The notes beneath the pieces were generated by a model that searched no databases, was not told the DNA's origin, and saw only the letters and a program-made list of their open reading frames with translations. This document shows, one piece after another, positions 13,005 through 24,100 of a stretch of DNA of 64,000 nt (position 1 is the first letter of the stretch; each line of letters opens with the position of its first letter). This DNA comes from Pegea sp. RAD2-039 (taxonomy: Eukaryota > Chordata > Thaliacea > Salpida > Salpidae). The position numbers and the translations under genes are program-made. The stretch lies in contig JAQGEQ010000380.1 in the NCBI GenBank assembly GCA_034620365.1, positions 3,410,001-3,474,000 of the forward strand, written 5' to 3'.

Positions 13005-14507
13005 CAGTTGTGGAGAACTAACTTTCTATTTACAATTTTGAAAGTTTTAATTTTGAAATCACATTTTCAACTTAATCAATTTCAGATGAAATTTTAATAA
13101 AACTTTATAATATTTTCACAATCGAAACTGTTAGATTATATCACATCGAATCATCTGCGATAACGTCTATTTTACAACAATCTATTACTGGATATTCTTT
13201 AACAATGAAAATTGTTCAATTGTTTTATTCAATTTATTGAATTGAATTAAGTAGTTTGTTTTTTTGATAACTTTCTATTTTGGGAAATACAATTTGAGCT
13301 TTTATCGTGACGATACTTAATGAAAGCTTAGAAAATAAACCAGACCTTATAAGGCTTCTACTGAAGATGGTTTCATATATTTATTTACGGAATAAACCAT
13401 TAATTTCAAAAAGATAAAGTGATTTTTTTAAAGATGATGCAACTCTTTACAAAATTATAAATAAATATATAAGATGTTATCAATTATTCAGACATTTAAA
13501 GCTTAAAGTGTGATTAAATCAAATTTCCCATGGGATACCTACCTAAGAGATTAAACAAATTGATGTTATTTCTTTAGAGGTGACATCTAAACTTCCAAAT
13601 ACAGCTACGTTTTCATTAAGTGATTATCCTTGCAATAATTTAATAAGATAAACGCTTTTATGTCAGCTCACTTTACTGATGAAATCTCATAATATACTTC
13701 ACAAGTGACTTCTTTGCACTTTGTTGCAACATTCAAATCTCATTCATCTACTAAAACTATTTTTGATAATTTCTATTTAAATAATATCGTTTTAAATATC
13801 TATTTTATAAATAAATCTGTTTTAGATAAATATTTGAATCTAATTTAGCTTTTATACAAAAGACAGGTTATTTTCAGAAACTTTTCAACTTTATTCCTTA
13901 TGGCCTTTAAGTAAAAGATTTGTTAAAGTTATTCTTCGAAATGAAACTTTTCAAAACCATCTTGTAAATAAACTTTTGATAAATCTGTTGGACAAACAGC
14001 CGGAAAGAAAACTATTTGATCTTAACCGCTTATATTTCAATTTTCTTTTTGTAGTGGTAAGTACATGGCTACTAACCCATGACAGGTTTTCCTCATGGAG
14101 TTAAATAAGTTAGTCGAGCAAAAAGAAAGGTGTTAAAGAGGGAAGAAAAACAAACAAATAAAAGCGTCTGAATAGTTGATGGTAATGATGTGAAAGGGAT
14201 GAGAAGATTTGGTCGAAGAACATACTGAAGTGGATTTAGTACAAAAATAATTCTTGATTAAAAGGGAATAAAATAAAATGAAAAAAAAATAAAGAATGGA
14301 AAGGGAAAAAGGATTTGCAATAAAAATAAGCAAAGAAGTGATGACGTCACCAAGCTAGACGCGCTCATCTAATTGGCTGCTTGTGTAAATGGTGAAAGAT
14401 GATTAATATCGCGCGTCACGTCGTCTTGGAAACCATCATCACTTGCAAAACTGGTCACTGGTGGCGCAGCAACCACAAAAAAGAAGAGAAGTCGATGATG
14501 ACGTCAT
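13005..14507. other. Convergent GST / talin 3' flank
   Basis: About 1.5 kb between two convergent genes, holding the GST 3' UTR on the left and presumably the talin 3' UTR on the right. It is AT-rich until about 14330, where sequence becomes GC-richer with TGACGTCA at 14341 and 14498. I see no other gene. Confidence 0.5.
13096..13101 (+). terminator. AATAAA polyadenylation signal of the GST gene
   Basis: AATAAA lies 92 bases after the GST stop codon, a normal distance for a short 3' UTR. Confidence 0.5.
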
Positions 14508-15175
14508 CTAATCGGAGTCGCTGTCGTCTTTATGACGCAACTTGCGAATTTGTGCGAGTTTGTTTCGCGCGTCTGCGAGTTCCTTCTCCTTCCGTAGGAT
14601 CTCTTCCTGAGCCATCATCTCTTGCGCGATTCCGCCAACAAGTCGCGAGCTGATGACGATGTTCTCTTCCTCTTCTTCCTTCGACACTTGAGCCGCTTTT
14701 ACCAGATCCTCTGACGCGTGACGAACCGCATTGCCAGCGATCTGTGACGTCATATACGCGTAAGGAATACACATGTAAGGAAGTGATGACATCATACCTG
14801 GAGGCGTTTCATGTTCTCGCTGTTTGGGTCAGCTTTCACCTTACAAGCGACCAGCAATTGGGCCGTGGACGAAGCCACTTGTTTGGCAGCGGACACCAAC
14901 TTCTCTTCGCTCGCTTCGCCCTGGACCGCTTGATTGGCCGTTTCACACAAGGTGCCCGTTGCTCTGGCAACCATCTGAGCTGCACTGATCAGTCCCTGGG
15001 ACCACTGTCCATCATCGTAATGTAAGGACACAGAGCTGCCCACTTTTCCCTGAAGGACAAGTTCTTTCTGGGCCGCAGATGCAGCTTTAACTAAGGCAGT
15101 GGTCGCGGTCGCGATTGATTTCGCGGCTTCCAGAATTTGCTCCTCGAAGTTCAGACTATCATCGGCCTGCTGACG
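14508..15175 (-). other. TLN: Talin C-terminal actin-binding (I/LWEQ) and dimerisation exons
   Basis: Two last exons, about 15172-14802 and about 14743-14508. They hold the I/LWEQ module core (NFEEQILEAAKSIATATTAL, WSQGLISAAQMVARATGTLC, SAKQVASSTAQLLVACKV) and the start of the dimerisation helix (LRKEKELADARNKLAQIRK). The tail after IRK is HKDDSDSD, unlike the longer Phe/Leu-containing end of vertebrate talin. Both 3' splice acceptors lie in or directly after a TGACGTCA palindrome. Confidence 0.85.
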
Positions 15176-18100
15176 TCATAAGCACACGTCATCATCACGT
15201 GCTTGTGACGTCACGTGGCTAACTTACTTTCGGTTTCTTTCGAGGTTGGAGTTGGGACAATTTTTTGGCAGCGGCTTCGATCATCGCGGCCGCGTTAAAG
15301 AGTTCCTGCTCCGCGATTACATTTGGATCTTTCGGATCAACCCAATCAGCTCCTACGTGATCAGTGACGTCAGTGATGACGTCATCACACCAGCACACGC
15401 ACCTTTCATGCCTTCAGCACATCGAACAAGGTTGCTGACAGAGGTGGCCACTCCTTTGGACAAGGGTAGCAGCTGCATCTTCGAATCTGGACTATTTGGT
15501 TGGACACTGATCTTGTGGACGTTGCTGATCAGATCGAGGTAGGACTGGGCGACTCCTTGTCCAAATTTCAGGACGTTTTCTTTTTGGATTGAATCGTCGC
15601 AACTTGCCGCTGCAGCCTGATGAGGATTTCAGATTGAAATGAAGATGAGGATGAAGATCACGTGACTTACTCGGCAAATATGCATCATATCAAAAAGTGC
15701 CCTTCGCCCCATATTAGCACAAGTCAACATATCTTCCTGTCTACAAGACTTTCCAGCTGCTACTGCTTTTGCTGTTGCCGTAGTGATGGGTTTTGTGATA
15801 TGGATGAGTTCTTCAGGAGTCGCGCGCCTTTCTTCGCCATCAGCAGATTGTAAGATCTAAAGAAGAAGATCAGAGTGATGTGAGTGGCCACTAGAGGGCG
15901 GTCTCACTTTGATTTCCTGTTTCACTGAATTGATGGTTTGTTCGAGAGCTCGTTGACCTTTAGCTGCTTCATCTTCTACGGACTTCACCGTCTTCAACAG
16001 TGACGTCACATTCGACACCATCGCCTGTCAATGACGTCATCAGCAATGACACCACAACTTGCAATTACTGACCTTAGCAGAAGCACGCAAATGGAACATG
16101 GCGTGGTCCTGGGACGCTTTACCAGTGGCATCTTTGGTCGCGTTGATAAGGTCACCAAGGGCAGACGCGACGTCGCGAACCGCGTTAATGAGAATCACTT
16201 GAGTGTCCGGGTCATCTGCTCCTAGACTAGTTGCTCCTCTTTTAACTGTATTTGCTAATTGGTTGATGGTCTTGGACGCGGACTGGGCCGCAATTGCCAA
16301 TTTCTCCTGTCCACCCCCAGCGCCTGCAGCTAATTGCTTCGTGTCTTCGACCAGCGCTTTAGCGGTCGACAAAATCATCTCCCTATCAACGAGATGTGAG
16401 TATGGGAAGTAGTGACCTCTAGTGGTGACCTGTGTTCCGTGAAAGTCTTTTCATCGCGATCGCTATTAAGCGCTCCCGAATTGACGAACATCAAAGTTGT
16501 GTCCAGTTCTCCGATGATATTCTGGATGTCGCTATACGCGTTGATGCACGCTTGAGTGCCTCGACCTCCTTGTTGAAGTGATGACATCACAAACGACACC
16601 TGAGGTCGTCAACTTCCACTTGTCATGCTGATCGCGTCACTGATGACGTCACTAACCTTTTCGTTGACGTTGCGACTTGCCGCTTTCATCGCTTTTTTCG
16701 CATCCACGTCGCGCGCGTTGCTCTGGACAACCGCCGAGCTCTGAATGAAGCTTTTACAAGCTTCTCCGAGTCCTTGGATACTCTTCTTGATGTGTCCTCC
16801 AACCTAGTAGACGCGAGATGAGATGATTTCAGATCGCGTCGATGACGTCACACCTCATCAGAGTCGGCAAGTGCTACGATGGTTGAACCATCAACGACCA
16901 TCGCGTTGTATTCATCAGTACACTTCTTGGCAAGCACTTGAAGCTCTCCAGGGCGATCAGAAACGATGTTTGCTGCTGACGTCATATCGCTCGTGCACTT
17001 GACGATCGCCTTGCAGCTTTTCATGATTCGCGATTGAAAGTCTGCAAACGACTCGTCTCCCTCTAGTGTTTGATGTGTGTCCATTATCTAGTAACGAGCG
17101 CGTGATGTTGGGGCGTGTGCAGTGAAGCAGAACAAACCTTGATCGCGTTCGAGATCGAATCGACCATTCCCGACACTAGAGCTTCAGGAGCTTCTTGTAC
17201 AGACTTCAAAAGATCATCAATCGCTTCTTTGGAAGCGACAGAAGCTTCTAAGATAGCTTCGTGCGTGTTGACAGCCTGGAGGATGAAGATCAGATGATGA
17301 TGAGGAGCTAGAATGTACCTTAGGATTTCCTCCACCCTCTTTAGAAGTGTACATCAATTGAAGAGCAGATTCCGCGAGAGTTTTCGAATAATCCAAAATA
17401 TCCATTTGTCGTTGATGATTTGATGATTGAGATGCTGATCCAATAGTAGCTTGTGCTAATGGCTCAAAATAACTTGCTAGTTGTAGTACCTACGTCATGA
17501 TGACGTCGTTAAGTAGATCGTGATGATATTATCAAGTAAGTTAGTTACCTGTCGACCAAGTTGCCCAGAATCTTGTTTTGCAGATTCAGTAATTGGATCA
17601 ATAAGAGCTCCGATTTGATTAACTGTATCAACAACCTGAAAACGAACTAACTAAGCACCTAACAGCCATCTTATCAACCTAGTAACTATCTCAATCATCT
17701 AGCAACCATCTTAACCACCTAGCAATCATGCCAACCACCTAGTAACTATCTCAACCAACTAGCAACCATCTCAACTACCCAGCAACCATCTCAATCAAAT
17801 AGCAACCATGCCAACCACCTAGCAACCATCTCAATCACCTAGCAACCATGCCAACCACCTAGCAACCATGCCAACCACCTAGTAACTATCTCAATCACCT
17901 AGCAACCATCTCAATAAAATAGCAACTATCTCAACCACCCAGCAACCATGCCAACCACCTAGTAACCATGCCAACCACCTAACAACCATCTTAACCACCT
18001 AGCAACCATCCCAACCACCTAACAACCATCCCAACCACCTAGCAACCATCCCAACCACCTAGTAACCTTACTTTTGATTGGAATCCTTGTAATGTGTTAT

Positions 18101-21100
18101 CATCTCTAGCAGTTAGACTTTGATCAATTGCTGATAGTGAAGCATTATTTAATTGTTTTATCGAATCATTGATACAATCAATCGCTTCATCACACTCTTT
18201 CTGTCCTGGAGCGTTGTCCCTAGCAACCAAACAAGCAGCAAGTTCAGATGTTTGAAATTAAGGTGAAGTTGTAACTAACCTGATATTTGAAACCAGCTTT
18301 TTGATGGAATCAGAAACCACTCTTGAATGACCAGCCATCTTCTGCCATGTCATCGGGTCTTTCGGGTTACTAGCCAAGATTCGTGCAGTTCGAATCAAAT
18401 CGCTCGAACTATCTAGCATCTGTTTGCCTGATTCGATAATCGGCTTCTGAGCTTCACGCGCCTGTGACGTCATATCCCGTTGTCAAGTGACTACTGATGT
18501 AGATGTCAACTTACAGCATCACAGATTTTGGCGGGAACGCTAGCGAATTTGGGATTTGCGGCAAAAGTTGTTAAATTGTCGACAGCGTCGGTAAGTGGTT
18601 TAGTGGCTGAAGCACAATTGGCACGATTCTCTTCAGAAAAGTTCCCATCCAAAGCCTACAACGATTTGATTGGTTAATATTTCAGTCGGTCACGTGACAC
18701 CAGACCTTGATGGTCTTGACCAGGTTGGCGGTTGCTTGGGCAACTTCCTTCGCTGATTGAACAAAATGCTTCTTAGCAACCGCGTTGGCGGTTTTGTTGG
18801 AAGCGACCCGACATTCGTTGCATAGCGCTGAGGTGTGTTTAGCAACAATCGTGGCAGCGGAGAGCACCTGGTATATATGAGGTAAAAAAAAGGAACGATT
18901 GATGAAGAACCCACTTGTGTTTGGTTACTACTTGGGTCCACAAGACTCTGACAAGCCATTTGGATAGCTTGATTGGCCCGGGCAAACTTTGTTTGGTCCA
19001 CAAGTCCTTGAGTACCAGCTTCACTATTGGGATCGGCGATACCAACAAGATAAGCTGCCTGTGAAGATGCTAGTAGATGAAGTGATGAAAGTTGGGGAGG
19101 GAGGGAGGGGGGTACTTGAGCTGCTGCTTCAGTTAATCCGATCAAGGACCTCTGTGTAGAGATGACAGCTTCACCGAAACTTTCAAGTTCGCTAGCGCGC
19201 GCGTGTTGAGTAATCCCGCTCATCCACTCGCCCAACATCTTCGAGTTTTCAACAACACTCTCGATACAATCGAAATATGAGAAGTCGTTGACAGGTTCGT
19301 TGGGATTTTCAATCATCTCATGAACCGTCTATTTCAACAAAACATCTCATCAACAAGTTGCTATGTCAACAACAACCACCATCTACAATCGACTAAACAC
19401 CATCTACAAACTATTTAGCTACAAACAAACTTGATTGTTTAGAAGAGCAACAAATTTGATGTTCTGATGACAAAGTGTCAAATTGAGAAAGGGACAGCGC
19501 GCGTTGTGAGGGGGGAGGGAGGGTCACTTACCTTCAATTGACGAAGAGCGTTGTCACATTCCTTCTGACCTGGAGCTGTTTGCGTACAATGTGAGATCAG
19601 GTTGTTGATGCTTTCAGTCACCGCCCTGAACACCAACAACTTGAGATTAATGCTCATATAAGGACAATAACAAACCTAGCCGCAGCAGCTAATTGATTCT
19701 TGGCATTTGGTGCCCCTGGGTCAGCAGAAAGGGCTTTTGCAGCCAGCAACAGCTTACTGGACGCCATCGAAATACTTCGAAGGTTACCAACTATCTGTCC
19801 CTGGTCCTCTTTGTCCTATAAATAGATGATTAAACACCAAAAACACCAACTTAACGATCAACTAACCCTTGAATGACCAACCATATGGATACCAGAATCC
19901 AACAGATCTTTAAAACGATCTTTGTAATTTGAGCTGGAAGCTGCAAGCTCACCAGGGGTCCCGCGAGACGCCCCTACCAGATCATTGGCCGCTACATTCA
20001 ACTCTTCAGCGTTCTTGTTTAATTGAGATTGAGTATTTTGGAAGTTGCTGTTGCTAGGTGGAAACTAAAAGCACTGTTGTCAAGGTGATGAAATCGTGAT
20101 GTTGTGACATCACCTGTCGCGCGAGAAGTCGTTTCGAGCTATCACTGATGCTCTTCAAAGCTTCATCGACGTCACGTTGCCCCGGGAGACAGTTGATGCA
20201 ATCGTTGAGAGCTGATGACACGTCTTTAGCAACCAGAGCAAGGCGATGCTTGTTGTCAGGGTTGTCGGGGTTCCGCATCACTGATTTCGCTTCCTGCATC
20301 AACTCCATCGACTTTTCCATGACGTCACGAGCCGTGTCAAGCATATGCTCTTGTGCATCCAAGTGGTCGAGGTTAGACGCGACTCCGCGCGACGCATTGG
20401 CGAGTGTTCGAAGCGCGTTTGATGTATCACGCGCCGCCATGCCCGTGTAGTCCTCGTTACCCTAGCAACCATCAAGCTCATTGATTGGACGATTAAAGCA
20501 TGTGACTTACCTGGGCCGCAGCTGTGAGTAGTTGAGCTGTGGACGCGCCCACTGTCTTGGACACGGCCCCGAGTTCTTGTGCACATGTTTGAAGGGTCTG
20601 GCCCGGTAGTGGTTGAAGTGTCTTGTTTTGCGCGTCGCTAATCGAATCACCGAGTTGTTGATGGAGTCCTTTGACGGTTTCCATGGCAGCATCGATACCA
20701 CTTCGACCACAAACTTCGCTTGCCTGCGAGTTTCAGTGATACTAAATCAAGTTTCGATATTTTCCTGGCAACTGGTCACCTTAACAGCGCAAGTTTTCAA
20801 CTCAGCCAGTGACAGGGCCAACTTCTTGGTACAATTGGCCAGTTGTAGGGCGGTAGCTTGGTCCGTTACTGTAGGCACGACAGCTTTCGAGTATCCGACC
20901 ATTTTAGTGGCGGGCTGTGGTGAAATTGGTCCGGTTAATTGAGGTTTTAGTGGACGTGAAGTTTCAAGAAATCGAGTGAAATGGATTCTTCCATCAGTTG
21001 CTGATTCATATGACCCCCCCCCCTTCAACCATCAAGCGTAAGATTTGATGACGTGGTGTAAATGGGGCCGAGGAGTTTCAAGGTGACCATATTCCACTCA

Positions 21101-24100
21101 AGACGAGAAGGAATGTAGTCCGACGCCCTAGACAAACCACATCAATCACTGTCCTGAGTACCAGTGCAACACGACTTATAGTTTTGGGTCTCTAAGGGGG
21201 TTCTGGACCTCAAACCACTTGAATTTAGACGATGGAATCGAACCTGAGTGGTTCTTCTACTCTACTATCACTTGTAACTAATCTTACCCCGACAAAATCA
21301 TTCGAAGCATTGATGAGATTGTTCTGAGCACTTTGTTGGTTATGATCGGAATCAACTTCTTGAATCCCACGTAGTATCCGAGGAAGATTATCTTGTTGAA
21401 TCGTCTACAACAACACAACAATTTACACAAACTCTCCACTGATTCAACTCACCTTAGCATGAGCAATCAACTGATTCTGACTCGCTTTGTTGCTGTTACA
21501 AGCTTCTGCAGCATTTGCAGCAGCAATAGTTTGGCTTGCAGCAACTGCAGCCTGCTTTGCAGCCGATTGCAGACGATGAACTAGCTTCTGTCGAATCGCG
21601 TTTTGTGTCGCTGCATTCGCCGCTGTCCTCAAATCTTCGGCAGCTAGCTTCAATTTTTGCTGTAAAGCTGAATCATGTGGACTATTTGCCGCCCCCTATT
21701 AAACAAACTCATAAAATCGCGATAGCGTTGATGACGTCACACCCACTTTAGCAGCTTCAACCATCTTAGCTGTAGCATCAGCAAGCATTTTAGCAGCACC
21801 AATCAATTTCCGCCTCTGGTCCTCATTGGCACTATCTGCCTCAGTCCTTAACAAATTGACCAGTCCAGAAGTAGTCTAACCACATAAACTGATCAGGACA
21901 GTCCACTACGACGTGGTCACCACTTACCTGTCCCAACAATCGAGCCTGCTTGACCATGACTGATGCGTTACCTATACTATTACAAAGTCGATCTGTAGTG
22001 TTCAGAATTGTCTCGCATTGTTCATCATACTTCACTGGTGAACCGTCAGAACCCTAAGTGAGGCAGTGACGTCAGTGGTGATGACGTCATCAGCGCGCGC
22101 TTACTTGTTTGATGTGGTTGACGAGATCATCTAAAGCTGCTCCTACAGCTGCAGCAGCATCACCTAGCAACTGAAGAAGATTCGAGTCCGTGGTCGCTTT
22201 TTCAGATGCACCGACACAGCCTTCGACAGATTGGGACACTTCCTGGGCAGCTTCGACCAGTTGCTCTTGACAAGATGGGTTACTGATAGTTGGACCAACC
22301 ACCTGAAAGCAGAGAGCTGTGAACCTATTTGTGGACCAATGTGGACCACCAACCTTGGTACAAGCAACTAATTGGGACGTGGACATAGCACACAAAGTAG
22401 CACTGGCAATAACTTGGTTCTGGACACCTTGTTCAGTGCTTTGACTGGCCACTTTCTTGGCCTGTAGGACCAGGGCCGCAGTTGCACTAGCCACAGCTTT
22501 AGCTAAGTTCATTAAAATGTCCTGGAGCAAAATGGTGTTAAGCAGGAAAAGCTTGAAAGAAATGGTCGTCACCTGGAACTGGTCGTCACCACTTTTGCCT
22601 ATGTACTTTAGAATATCGTGGCTCGCGTCGCCTACTTTTCCAGCTGCACCTAACAGATTCTGTCGTGGTTCTTCACTAGCTGGTTTAGCAGCTTGTAACA
22701 AATCACCAATAGCTGAGGTGAGGTCTTGTGCCGCCTGCAAGCACCCACCGTCACGTCAGCACTTTCAAACGCTTTATAAATATTAACAAACCTTCATAAG
22801 TCCATTAGAATCGATGCCGTCGCCTAGCAACGCAGCCATCAGTTTCAAACCACCAATCATATCAGTTAGATTTGAAGTAATGGTAGTGACAGCGGAACCA
22901 ACAGTCGTGTAATTAGTTTCATTTGGATTTCCTTCAACAAAAAACAATTTCATCAAAATTTTCGACAAACAAATTGTTTTGTCAGTCATGCTTGAATGCG
23001 TGCCTGTATGACGTCATCGGTGGCGCGATAGACTAATTGGGAAATGATAAGTGATTTAGTAAACAAGTAGCAACTGGATGTAGTTAATTTCGAGAAGTAT
23101 TTGTGGTTGTTATGGTAACACGGATGTCAAAATCGATTGATCATTTGCATATGAGGGAATCTTTGTGAACAGGAAGTGATATTCAATCAAAAAGCAATAA
23201 AATTAGGAATGAGTTGTAGTTAGAAGAGGAATATTTGTGAGAAAATTTCTTTGTGTGAAAAGATTACTTGTATCAACAAACAAAGTATCACCTGATGTCT
23301 TGGTAATCACTGTAGCAGTTGCTGCATCAATTGCAGCAAGATTTGATTGGATATTGTGACGATTTTCCTCCATTGCATTTAACCTCCATTGCCTAGCAGC
23401 CTACAACACGTCATCATCATCACTTAGATGAAATAACAACTCATCTTGATAACTTACAGCATCTGATCCAAGAGGAGGTAACTCTGCTTTGGTACTGAAA
23501 CTTTCATGAGCAGCTTTACAAGCATTGAAGCCATGTTCGATGTTTCCCATGAAAGCTTGTTGAGCTGCGGTCTGTGAATATTTTCTTTTATTAATTTTTT
23601 GTTCAGGGACCATACACATGGACAAAGTGGCTCAACAAGATTGGACTAGAACAAGTCTTTGCAGGTTAGGGTGCTGGTCGGAAACTTGATGGAAATGTTG
23701 CCATGGTAAACGGATCAAACCTGTCCTCGATGACGTCACTGTGGCTACATGACCTCATCTCTTGGATCGACCTTAAACCAGGGTCACGAAGTTCTGAACA
23801 CGTTGTCATGACAACCACACGCTGCCCTGTAGTAGGTGCTTTGAGCTATGTTGGTCGAGGGGCTTTACAAGTCTAAATCGACCCACAACTGGTTTAAATC
23901 AAGGGCACTTGTCAGGTTGGCACACAAACTTCTCAACTTTTTCATTTCAAATTTTAAATATTTTATATTTTGTTTATTTGTTGGTAAAAAAGACAAATCA
24001 ACCAATCAGCAACTAACCAGTGGCTGTCCACAATAAGCCAGGTTAGAGTGGGCCTTGACTTGAGTAGCTGGCTTCATGTGTCCCATTGCATAATTATCCG

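Noticed and set aside
14399-14653. Plus-strand 84-codon ORF at the talin 3' end
   Set aside because: Lies over the talin last exon in antisense; no independent support.
17640-18068. CRISPR-like array
   Set aside because: Units are contiguous 20-mers without unique spacers, inside an animal intron; it is a minisatellite.
20148-20450. Plus-strand ORFs across talin exons
   Set aside because: Shadows of talin coding exons on the other strand; no plus-strand splice structure or motif.
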